The position numbers and the translations under genes were made by a program. From contig CDMY01000592.1 in the NCBI GenBank assembly GCA_001179505.1, positions 239,468 to 303,467 on the forward strand: a DNA stretch of 64,000 nucleotides, read 5' to 3'. A model generated the notes under the pieces. It did no database searches and was not told the origin of the DNA. It saw only the letters and a program-made list of their open reading frames with translations. Shown here in pieces: positions 23,804-33,655 of the stretch (position 1 is its first letter; each line of letters begins with the position of its first letter). Origin of the DNA: Vitrella brassicaformis (Eukaryota > Sar > Vitrellaceae).

Positions 23804-26800
23804 ATGGCTGAAAACGAAGCAGTTGACGAACCCCCTGTGGCTGAAAACGAGCCGACTGAGGAGGGTGACCATCCGTCTGCCGATGTGGGGCATGGAGATG
23901 AGGACACCGGAGGCGGGGGGGAGAGGAAGGTCGACGAGGAGGCTGGGGGGGACGAGGGAGCCGATGAAGGCAGCCCGGAAGGAGCAGAAGCTGAAGGTCT
24001 GGCTGGTGAAGAGGCCCGTGAAGAACCGCCTGTAGTTGGGGAGGAGACCGGTGCGGATCAGGAGGGCGAGGCTGAGGGGAAGGCTGAGGGAGAGGCCGAG
24101 GGGGAGGCTGAGGGTGAGGCTGAGGGTGGGGCCGATGAGACCAAGGAGGACACGACACACCAAGAGCAGGACCAGGGCCAGAAGCAACCTGCCGCCGACC
24201 AAGAGGAGGTACCCTGTCGCCCCTCCCCACACATGATGATGATCCATCTCTCTATCTCTGTTGTCTCCTGAACAGGCGCCCCCAGAACCAGAGCATCATG
24301 CAGACAAGCCGGCGGCTGATGAGGCACATGGTGAGCAGCCCGCGGAGCGTGGCGAGGCCGAGATTGAAGACCGACAGCCTGGGGACCATGCGGAAGCGCC
24401 CCAGTCGCCGGAGGCGCAGGATAAGACAGTCCACCAAGACAAGCATGAGGCGAAGGCTGCTGTCATGGGCAAGGTGGGCCATGGCGTGACCGACAAACCA
24501 CAGCTGCAACAGCCAACCGTAGACAAGAAAAAGGTCAGGACGGAAGGAGGAGCCCGACACAATGACAATTCCAGTCTCGTTGTATCTCTTTGCAACCCTC
24601 CCATGATGCAGCAGCCCGAGAAGCAGCCCGTGCAGCAGTCGGCCAAGGAGGCCAGTGGTGCGACGGCGGAGAGGGGCAAGATGGATAGGACCGACACCGA
24701 CGACCGCATGGACGAGGTGGCCGAGCCGCTCGAGGGCTTCAGCGGCCCATCACTCAAGCTCCGCACAACCGTCATCCACAGCATCCAGCAGTACAGCGAG
24801 ATCATTTCCAAGACACGCAACCAACTCGACATACAGCTCATCATGTATGTGGCCGAAGGGAAGACATACGTGGGATGCACTGTATCCCTCATCTGTTTTG
24901 CCCGCGCCTTGTTTAGGCCAATTCTGCGGACTTTGGAGGTCCAGTTGCGAGCCATCGAGGCGGGCGCTCAGGCACAGGACACCCATACTGGCAAGCTGCA
25001 CAGAAACACTCGCTAAATCGATGGCTCCATATGTTTTGTTGGGTCAGAATTCCGTCGTAAGGAGCACCACCGCCCTGCTGTTGGCATAGAGGGCGCGGCC
25101 ATGATCAGTGGGCGGCAGCTCAAAGCCTTGCAAGAGATTTTCCTCTTCTACTCCAGACAACAGGTACACTCACACACATACAGAGGGAGAGAGACAAGGG
25201 TATCTATCCGTGGGTATGGCTGACTGCCATGTGCGTACATTGCAGGGTCACAAGGATGCAGTTGGTGCCAACTTCAGGGTGCAGGGCACCTTTGACGTCA
25301 TAGCGCGCCAAACGACATCACTCAGCCTCTCGGAGTTCATCAAGCTGCTCAAGGTCAGACAGACACCGCAAGCCAGCCAGCCTTCCATACATGCACAACA
25401 GCATGTGTGTGTGGTGCATGTCAGGACTTCGCTTTGTATGAGACGGTGCTCAACAAAGAGGAGGCCACGGGGGCGTTCCACAGCGCATCCAAGGGCAACA
25501 AATACCTCGACTTCCAACAGTTCAAGGTAGGTGGATGCGTATCCATATCCGCCGTCGGCTCTCGGCCCTCACGCACACATGGCTGTTTTTGTCTCTTCTC
25601 TCGTACACAGGCGTGTCTGTTGAAGTGTGCGAGTGTCGGCTTCACCAGGCCCCCACACAACATCCCACCCAACGGTCGGTGACGAGACATCAACCAAACA
25701 CGCCAACACTACCTGCTCGCCATGTCATGCCTCAATCTCTCCGGTGTTCCTTCATGCAGATGAGGCCAAGGTACGCCTCCGCCTCTTCAAATGGATGGAC
25801 GTGAATGACCCTGACTCCTACCGGTCGGTATGCACGTGGCTGGCTGGCTGGCTGCCAAGCTGGCTGCTCGCCTTCATCATCCGTATGTGTCTCCTTATCC
25901 GTCCGTCTGTCTGTGCAATGCAGTGCCAAGATGAGGCCATTCGGTCAGGCGTTCGGCGGCGTGGGCCCCAGCAGATCGCCGAAATACGCCCCAGCTGCGG
26001 GCTTCTCTCCTGGCAAAGCGCCTTTCGTGTAGGCCAACACCACACACACACATCTCCCTGTGTGTGTGTGTGTGCATGAGACGTATGTATGTATGCAGCC
26101 ATTCGAGTGCGTCAATGCCCGGCCCGCCTTCGTTTTTGTCGCGCGAGGCCAACAAAGCTCACAGCCAGAGCCCCACAGCAGGTAGCTAGCTCATGACAAT
26201 GGGACATCCTGCCAACGAACCACGTGGCAAATTAATAGGTTTGTGACCCCTTCCTTTGTGTGTCGTGTGGTTCCTCCCTCCCTCCCTCCTTTCCGTTCCT
26301 CCGTTTCTTCCTTGCTGTTAGGTGGTCGTAAGTTGCTGCGTCCTTTGAGCCACAAGCTCTACGACAACAGCCCGCTCCAACTCGAACACGACGACCCCAT
26401 ACGGTCAGTGGATGGCATGTGACGCTGAGCAAACACACACCGCATCCACATGACATGACACTCCCCTATTCCATTCCTCGTTTCATGCATTCGTTCATGG
26501 ATCAGTGGCACTCCGTTGACTGATGGTGGCGCCGGTGCCCCCCGCCGTGTGCTCAAGAAAAAGCAGCAGCAGCGCCCCCGGCAGGACATGAGCCTCCCCC
26601 CGGCTGCACGAGACCCAGCCGCGTATGCGCAGAACCGCCGGCAGTCAGATGAGTACGGCTATGGCGGCTCGGGCGAGGAGGGGGAGACCGGCCGACATGG
26701 ACAGCAGCAGTACCACCACCATAACCATGACGAAATGGCGACCAATGAGGAGATTCAGTCGATGTTCAGCCCCCCGGCATCCACTGTGCAAGGTGACTCC

Positions 26801-27064
26801 TGAGACACCCACCACACGGAGCCAGCCAGCCAGCCATCCATGGATGCATCTATGTGTGTCGTTCCCGTATCCATACTGAATCCAGGCGGCCATCAGCACC
26901 CAGGCTACAGCCAGGAGGAACAACGCGTAAGAGACACACGTGACACGATATGATCTGTCTCTGACGGCTGGATTGTGTCTGTCTTTGTCCCTACGCAGGC
27001 TTTGCAGATGATGGATCGTCAGGCGGAAAGAAACGACGCCATTGCTGCCAAGTATAAGGCGTGA
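23804..27064 (+). CDS. Acidic AEGE-repeat protein with EF-hand-like C-terminal region
   Basis: ATG 23804 (MAENEAVDEPPVAENEPTEE). The first 270 residues are extremely acidic and include a tandem GEAEGxAEGE repeat (24060-24130). After this comes an ordered part: LKLRTTVIHSIQQYSEIISK, MISGRQLKALQEIFLFYSRQ, GHKDAVGANFRVQGTFDVIA, LSLSEFIKLLKDFALYE, EEATGAFHSASKGNKYLDFQ and QFKACLLKCASVGF. The pattern 'SL.EF.K.LKDF ... F..AS ... LDFQQF' looks like a degenerate EF-hand pair of the TPPP or ciliary EF-hand type, without clear calcium-ligand loops. The C-terminal exons are basic and Gln/Pro-rich (SPKYAPAAGFSPGKAPF, RRKLLRPLSHKLYDN), ending at TGA 27062-27064. About fourteen exons. No signal peptide. 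A cytoskeletal role is only a guess. Confidence 0.65.
24060..24130 (+). repeat. In-frame GAGGCTGAGGG-type coding repeat
   Basis: Tandem 12-nt-like units encode G-E-A-E-G-K/E-A-E-G-E repeats. Units differ at synonymous and Lys/Glu positions. Confidence 0.8.
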
Positions 27065-27128
27065 TCGAGACACGCATGCCTCCGTATTGTATTGTTGCCC
27101 CTATAATTGTATCCACCCACCCACACAC

Positions 27129-28089
27129 TCATACACACATTCCGGCCCGGCTGACTGATGCGACCTGTTGCAAGGGAGGGAGGGACGGAGAGGGAAAGGG
27201 GGCATCTGCATATTTTTGCTGTCCGCAATAGAAGGAAGGCTCATCTACGTCAGTCATCATTTTCTCGCTGTCTTGCTGTTGTTCTGGCATGTATGTCATG
27301 GATGGCTGGCCCCTTATCCGTCTTGCTATTTCCGGCGTAAGTATGCTAATCAAACACAGCCCATAGATAGCCGTAATACCTACATAAGTGAGTACGTACG
27401 CCCCCGCGGCCCGTGCGACTTCCCGACTGACTTGCCTGGTGATGGACTTGGCGGGCGATGAATCGACACAACAAGGTGCGTGCGCGTGGCAGTGGGGCAC
27501 ACAAGGAGGGGGGAGGGAGGGCGACCTTCCATGATAGCCGTGGTATCCCCGATAGCCGACTGTCTGCTCGGGCAGAGAGCTTCCGCCCGAGGTGCCCTCC
27601 CCGGCCTCATCTTTGCCCCACAGTCCGGTCTGATAGATGGAGGCAAACTTGCTGCCGAGAGCCGATATGTCTTCGACTGTGCCGTCGTCCTCCGCAGAGC
27701 CACTGTCTCCGCCCTTGGGTGAGTCGCCAGCGGCGCCCCCCGCAGCTGTACCATGCTCATGAAAGCTGCTGTCAGTGCCGTTTCCTTGACCATGACAAGT
27801 CTGACGGCCTGCACATCACATCAAGGCAAGGAAGACGAAGACAATCGGACCACCACCATTTATCCGTTTCCTCACCTGTCCGAGGGTGTCCGCCATTTCT
27901 GCGTGTTGCTTTCCTTCGCATTCTCTTCCACCCAGAGGGCCTCTCCAGTTTGCGGAGCATTGTCTCGGTGCTGTTTGCAGAGGAGGGGGCGAGGGAGCGA
28001 TGTGGCGAGCAGCTCCCCCACACATGAGCGGCCAACAGGAGCCATAGAACTGAGCTCTGGGCTGTAAAGGGGGGCCACGTTAGCACCAT
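27129..28089 (-). CDS. Secreted single-TM protein with methyltransferase-like N-terminal motif
   Basis: ATG 28089 gives MVLTWPPFTAQSSVLWLLLA then AHVWGSC, a good signal peptide. A GTGAGG donor after NGGHPRT joins, by a split Gly codon, an exon that stays open to 27129. The Ser/Gly/Asp-rich linker leads to KFASIYQTGLWGKDEAGEG, then TSGGSSLPEQTVGYRGYHG. This pattern (IY..G.WG.......SG.GS....T..YR) is the opening motif of a family of algal, bacterial and phage SAM methyltransferases, but the Rossmann core that should follow is absent. Instead there is GAYVLTYVGITAIYGLCLIS, a TM segment, then a short polar tail with EIARRIRG. Perhaps a truncated or repurposed enzyme. It ends 64 bp from the convergent gene at 27064. 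Confidence 0.55.
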
Positions 28090-28433
28090 CTCTGGGCGCA
28101 GCAGTTGGACGTGTGCAGCTGCGCAGTCAGTTGCGACAGTCGAGCCACAAGTTGATACAGTGCAGATGGCGGCGTGCTCCCAACGCTCCGCCCCACCTGG
28201 AAGCAAATTTCAGGAAGGTCGCGACCGGCGTGAGACGACCCCCACCGGCTCGTCTCCCCCCCCCCTGGACTCCGTGAGAATGATATGTATGAATATGTGC
28301 CGCCATTCCAGGCAGGGTCGTATGTACACCTTTGGTCCGCATACACATACACACCAACACATGTCAACTTCATCCACAAACCACTCAACAAACATATCTA
28401 TCTACCCATCCACGGATCTCGTCATCGTCAGCA
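28090..28433. other. Promoter region of the gene at 28089 and 3' flank of the amine oxidase gene
   Basis: 344 bp between tandem minus-strand genes. No TGCGAGCT element and no exon seen. Confidence 0.5.
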
Positions 28434-30998
28434 TCAAAATCTGGGGATCAGGTTGGGCAGGGGGCTGGGCGGCGGCCTCCCGAGCACTGTCGAGTAGGTG
28501 TTCCTCAAACCCTTCAGCACCCTCTTGCCAAGCTGCACCTGCACCTCGTCCTCCTCGGTGTCGAGAATCTACACACCACACACACGAGGGATGGCTGTGG
28601 GTCTCGAGTTTGTGTCACTCATTGCTTACGGTTGCCGTCTTGCCCTGGCCGAGTGCCGTGACGGCCAGGTTGGCGGCGGCGAGGCCACTCACGTAAGCGC
28701 GCTCTTGCGACAGACCCTGAGTAGGTGTCCATGTGTGTGTGTGCATCTCTCTGTGTGTGTGTGTACCTGTGCGCCGTGTTTGAGCCTGACCCAGTCGCCC
28801 GCAAGGAAGAGGTTGTTGATGGAGGTCGTCTGTGTGGGCCTGTTGGCGTAGGTTCCTGGCGCAAACGCTGTCACTGCTTGGGGGAAGCGAAGGACAGCAG
28901 AGTCCACAACTTTCGCGGAAGACACCTCAGGCTTCACAGTGGACAGCATGGAGAAGATCTGGCAAAGCGAGCAACAAAGACACAGCAGGGGGATTCATTC
29001 ACTCAATCGCACACACATTCACACACCTTTCCGACGATCTGCTCATCCGAAAGGGGCAGCAGCTCGGCGGCATGGTAGAAGTCACACGCCACCACGGAGC
29101 CCTCGGCATCCCGATACTCGTCCTGCAAATCGTTTAGGTGGAAGAACGTCCCGCCAACCGTCTCGTCAAAGCCTGCATGAAAAGGAGGGGTCGTGACAAT
29201 CATACGTACACCGAGGGCTGCTGTGCATCCATGTTGGTCACCTGAGAAGACATTTGACGGATATTCGAAATCGATCTTTTTGTCCAGCCACACCCGCGTC
29301 GAGATGACGTCGAGCGACTTCAGATTCATCACCTGCACAGACAGACGCGACGAAAACATGGCAACCATTACTTGCACCTTCTCTCTTGTCTGCGACCTAC
29401 CTTTCTGAACTCTGGCCGCTTAAGCGACGGCGACTGAGTCACCAGCTGCAGCAAAGCACAGCATAGAACATCAGCTGACAGAGACGCCGTGTGTGAAAGC
29501 ACATACACACCTTTTTCATGGCGTTTATCCCCACAGCCATGACGACGGCATCCGTTTCGAACACCCTTTCCTCGCCACTGGCGGCATCCTTCGCCATCAC
29601 ACGACGAACCGCACCACTGAAGAAAACAAAAAGAGAGGCGAAGCGAGCAAATCCGTTGAGATCGACGGCTTTCTTGCACGTGGCTGACGTTTGTTCGTCG
29701 ACGTCGATGCTGGTGACGAACTGGCCGCCCTTGACAGTGCCCCCCGAGCTTTCAATGCGGGACACCAATGGCATGAAGATCCGCTCGCTGAGTGTGCCGC
29801 GGCACCACGCGACGTCAAAGTCATATTGGTGCCCCAACACATAAAAGTATAGCATCCCCAGCGTCACTGATGACCACACGTGGATGCCGAGAAGGTCGTT
29901 CCATGAATCCTGTCCGTGCGCCCCTACCTGCTGCTGACAGCTCTTCAGGCGGCGCAAACAGGCCGACAAGGAGGATGGGTCGCAGGAACTCCTCGTATAA
30001 CCTGCAGGCACACACAAATACGGAGAGGGGTTCGAACACTACATTTCCTAGACGCCACGAACAATTCACCTGTCAGAGACGCCGAATCGCCGGAAAAGCT
30101 CATGGGCGCTGAGCTTGTCGTATTCCCTGTAGGCGTCGTCGTCAATATCATGCTCTAGGACAGCAGTCAGCAGTGGGAGCATCGAGGCTCGGTCAGCCAA
30201 GGGGAGGTTCCGGAACCGATAATCGCCAAATGACGTATAGTACATGAGTCCGAGCGGCGAGGGAAACCGCTGTCTGTTCTGCATCACGGGGGCGACACAT
30301 TGCAGGCCAGATGGGGACCAGAGGCCGCTCTGTAAATATTTCAAGGCACATACGCACAAGGCACATCAGAAGACCCGCTCTGCATCCATTCGGTTCGGTG
30401 TCTGCAGCCCACCTCAGTGCATTCGGTGAGAGGCCAGGGTGTGATCTTGAGGTCGTCATGTATCAGGGAGAAGATATTTGGATACTGGTACCTGGCAGAC
30501 AGTCACATTTCCTTATTTCCTTTTCTTCCTTTCTCTCTCTCTCCCTCTTGGTCCATACCAGAATCCTTTGATGCCCGCTTCCACAGTCCGCCCCTCCTTG
30601 GTCCTCCAGCCACTCGACAGCCCCCCGGGATTTGGACTCGCGTCTAACAAAGTCACATCATATCCTTCTTCTGCCAGATGCTTCGCAGCACCGAACCCTG
30701 CCCACCCGCCGCCAACCACGACAACTCGCTTCCTCTTATCTGTCGGGCTTTCCATCGGTGGCCTTGGCCCCTCTGTTTCCGGCACTTGCGTTGATGCGTC
30801 ATCAGCAGCAGCTGAAAGCCGCCTCAGTGCATGACGGGATGTGCGCTGGAGGGAGGGAAGGGGAGCAATGAAGGCAGCGGGCGCACGCTGGTCACAGGCG
30901 AGAATGGATTGGGTGACCTGAACGACGAGAGAGATGAGAATGGCTGGCAGGGCTGTCCATCTGCATTGCAGTTGGCACGAGATCTGACACGTCAGCAT
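28434..30998 (-). CDS. Plastid-targeted FAD amine oxidase / carotene desaturase-like
   Basis: ATG 30998. A hydrophobic signal (LPAILISLVVQVTQSILAC) is followed by QRAPAAFIAPLPSLQRTSRH, an Arg/Ser-rich transit-like stretch with a Phe motif, which together suit import into a complex plastid. The mature part opens with the dinucleotide-binding site RVVVVGGGWAGFGAAKHLAE, and YDVTLLDASPNPGGLSSGWR supplies the acidic ribose-binding residue and GG. Later exons: YQYPNIFSLIHDDL, GLMYYTSFGDYRFRNLPLAD, LYFYVLGHQYDFDVAWCRG, RIESSGGTVKGGQFVTSIDV, TDAVVMAVGINAMKK, and the C-terminal FAD motif SINNLFLAGDWVRLKHG...ERAYVSGLAAAN. This is the architecture of the phytoene/zeta-carotene-desaturase-like amine oxidases of cyanobacteria and plants. 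Substrate not determined. Stop at 28434-28436; about ten exons. Confidence 0.82.
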
Positions 30999-31046
30999 CG
31001 TCCAATGGCCTTTGCCGAACAGAAGTGCTCAGGGAGGGCCTTCTTC

Positions 31047-31054
31047 TGCGAGCT
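31047..31054 (+). promoter_or_regulatory. TGCGAGCT element between amine oxidase and SH3 genes
   Basis: Exact octamer, 48 bp upstream of the minus-strand ATG 30998 and 16 or 55 bp before the plus-strand ATGs at 31071 and 31110. It would be coding if the in-frame ATG 31005 were the start, so it argues for a later start. Confidence 0.5.
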
Positions 31055-31070
31055 AATGTGTAGGGCATTC

Positions 31071-32096
31071 ATGAAACCGCCAATGCGGAAGGCAACAAAA
31101 GCGACAGAGATGGCACTAGCAGTCGAGACCCCTATCGTCCCTCCTGATCACTTCTTTGTGAGCGCATATTCGCCCTACAGTCCTCAGCCAGACTCAGACT
31201 CGGCCAAGTTTCTCTCCTTCAGTGCTGGCGACCTCATCAAGGTGACACACACACACATACACAACACCGCACGCAACACAGACGTGCCAACAAGGTCAAT
31301 CCTTCGTCCCTCCTTGTTTTGTGTTGTGTTGTGTTGCGTTGTGTTTGTTGCTTCATTCAGGTGACATGGTGGAACAAGACTGGGTGGTGGTGGGGCGAGT
31401 GCAAGGACCGCAAGGGCTGGTTCCCGTCCAACTACACGCAGCCGGCGCCCGCGGGTGCATCATCGTACTCTCAGGCGGCTGTCGCGGCAGGTGGTCAACC
31501 TGTGCAGCCTCCGGCGGCCAAGACGGAGCAGCGGATAGTCAAGAGCAAGGCTAAGGCCAAGGCGAAAGGTGCGGCGGGTGCAGCGGTGGGCGGCAAGCGG
31601 AAGTTTTGGAACGACGCACCCGCCATCGAGGAGCAACCTGCCGTCCCCGAGCAACAGGTGAGAAATGGTCGCACGGATGCATCTGATGGCACTCTTGTGT
31701 ATGAGGGGTGTGTGTGTGTGTGTGTGTGTGTGTGTAGGGTCCTGGCTCCGAGTATGCACAGGCGGCATTCTTCAACATCTACTCGGGGAGGGCATCGAAC
31801 GTCAGCCAATGCGCAGACACACACACAGACTTCTCAAACATACTCATCATTCATCTGAGTTGCTCTCCCCGCGCGTGTGTGTGTGTGCAGAAGCCGGCAC
31901 TGGGCCAGAGCATGGCGGACAGGGTACGTGAGCCACACACACAAGGGCGGGACTCGGTGATGCATGCATGCATGTGTTTCTGTGTGTCATGTGTGAGCAG
32001 GCGTGCCGTCAGATGGGTGCGTATTTCGACTATGACAAGTGGAACGAGGAGAGGAACAGACAGGCACGCGCCAAGGAGGCCGCCAAAAGACGATGA
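31071..32096 (+). CDS. SH3-domain protein
   Basis: The N-terminal part is a single SH3 domain split by one intron: DHFFVSAYSPYSPQP, KFLSFSAGDLIK, then VTWWNKTGWWWGECKDRKGW and FPSNYTQP. This matches ALYDY...LSF..GD.I.V....GWW.G...G..G.FP.NYV. Such domains bind Pro-rich ligands. It is followed by an Ala/Lys-rich linker (VKSKAKAKAKGAAG), FWNDAPAIEEQPAVP, and a C-terminal motif ACRQMGAYFDYDKWNEERNR ending in AAKRR, stop at 32094-32096. Start options in frame are 31005, 31071 and 31110; 31071 is chosen because 31005 would leave only 6 bp to the opposite gene and place the promoter octamer in the protein. Five exons. SH3 domains are uncommon in alveolates, so partners would be of interest. Confidence 0.72.
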
Positions 32097-32419
32097 ATGA
32101 ATGAGATGCATGGCCACCAGGGGCGTATGCATGTATCGACGCACGGCACGGCGGGCCATTTCTTTTCTCCCGCCGTCTGTCTGTGTCTTTTGGCCATGAG
32201 TGACGCTTTGGCCAGCCGATGGATGGATGTGTGGTACCTACCGTAGCGATTCGTGTGTGTACAGAGAGAGGAAAGACAACGAACTCACCACATGGATGCA
32301 TGCGTGATCTGAACCAACCATTCCACCCACCCACCCACCCCGTATATGCGATGCGACTGACCCCTCAGGTGATGGGGAGTACAGACTTCATTCGTTCGTC
32401 CACTTCTTTCTTTCTTGGT

Positions 32420-33223
32420 CTACTGTTTGACCTGCCTCTTGACAAGCATCTCTGGCAGCAGTATGAGTGACAGCGGCATTCGCGGGATGTCCATGACCTC
32501 AATCAACTGAAGCTTCTTCTTGCCCTTCTTGCCCTTCTTGCCACCCTTACCACCTGACACACAGGCACCACACACACACACTACAGGGCTGCGCGCACTG
32601 TGCTGCCAATCAGGTCTCCCACCTTTGATTTTCTTCTGGGACGCGTCTCTGCCGACCTCCCAAACCTTGCGATCGTCACTTATTGATGCCTGCTTTAGCC
32701 TGAGACATAGAGGGCTGATGGATGGCTGGATGGGCCCTGTCTTTCCCTATACTTGTAATCTTCACTGTCGAAGTCGATGGGTGGCAGCAGTGGGGCCTCT
32801 TCAGGTCCCTCCTCCTCGCCCTCCTCCCTCTCCTCCAACTCATCCTCGTCGCCCTCGCGCTCCTCGTCGTCACCTGCACCAAAGGGCGACCAACAACACA
32901 CACACACAGGCACACCTACGTGTCATGTCATGTGTCTGTCTGTGGTTGTGTGAATGTGTGTGGTCTGCTTGCCCCTTTGGCGCATGGTGGATATCGACTC
33001 GAGCCTCGACTCGGCCAGCGCCCCACCGCCCTGCAGCCATATGCGACGCGCGACATTCACACGGACGACACCGCGAGACAAAACACGAGACAGCGACAAA
33101 GGCAATGGTGGTGCGTGGCTGCTGTACGTATCCGTGGCTCACGGGTGTGGTGGGTGACTTGTCGAAGTCCGAGAGGGCGTCCTCATCGTCGGCCCCCGAT
33201 GTGTCTATCGTCAGGTTTGCCAT
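32420..33223 (-). CDS. Small acidic/Lys-rich hypothetical protein
   Basis: Not recognised. ATG 33223 gives MANLTIDTSGADDEDALSDF then DKSPTTPVS. A further exon may read ALAESRLESISTMRQRGK. The next is a Glu/Asp block (DDEEREGDEDELEEREEGEE) ending PLLPPIDFDSEDYKY, then KQASISDDRKVWEVGRDASQ and GKGGKKGKKGKKKLQLIEVM, followed by DIPRMPLSLILLPEML and a TAG at 32420-32422. Alternating acidic and basic low-complexity blocks suggest a nuclear or ribosome-associated protein, but this is speculation. Exon phases were not all verified. It sits between two plus-strand genes. Confidence 0.45.
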
Positions 33224-33655
33224 CTGTCTGTGGATGCACAGCACGGCTCGGCTCAACCAACACCTTACCTGAATCAACAGAGAGAGAGAGCAGTGCAAAT
33301 CAAAGCGGCATAACTAACGGGAAGCCACCTGCCTGACCCACCTCCACGCACAAAGGTCGCCTCAACTCACCGTGGGGGAAAGGGAATCTGCGGCCAAATT
33401 CTGCCGATTTGGGATTCCTGCTTATCTGCCACACCAGGCCCCTCCTCACAATCGTCCGGAATCAGGAGAAATAAGGAATGCAGCTAGGCTGACCGATCCT
33501 CTTAGAGTAGGGTTTCTTGGGTTCAGGGTTTCTTGGATTCTAAGCTCGCATTTCCACGTGTGAACCAAGTGAGTCATCTGCGCCAACAAGTGGACGAGTA
33601 CATACAGTACCGTGCAGCAACTGCATTGGCACGTGTTGGGCGTCCGTCTCGCGTC
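33224..33655. other. Divergent intergenic region with a 16-bp imperfect duplication
   Basis: 432 bp between the acidic gene (-) and the KDEL gene (+). It holds the octamer at 33543-33550 and a tandem of two GGGTTTCTTGG-containing units at about 33510-33540. Confidence 0.55.
33543..33550 (-). promoter_or_regulatory. TGCGAGCT element upstream of the KDEL gene
   Basis: AGCTCGCA on the plus strand; the gene-strand context is TGCGAGCTTAG. It lies 105 bp before ATG 33656. Confidence 0.5.

Noticed and set aside
23372-24247. 291-codon minus-strand open frame rich in Leu
   Set aside because: Mostly antisense to the acidic GAG/GCC-rich repeat of the gene at 23804; only the segment from 23737 down is the real signal-peptide exon.
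33509-33540. GGGTTTCTTGG repeats as a possible telomere-like tract
   Set aside because: Only two imperfect units, not the TTTAGGG series, and located in an ordinary divergent promoter.
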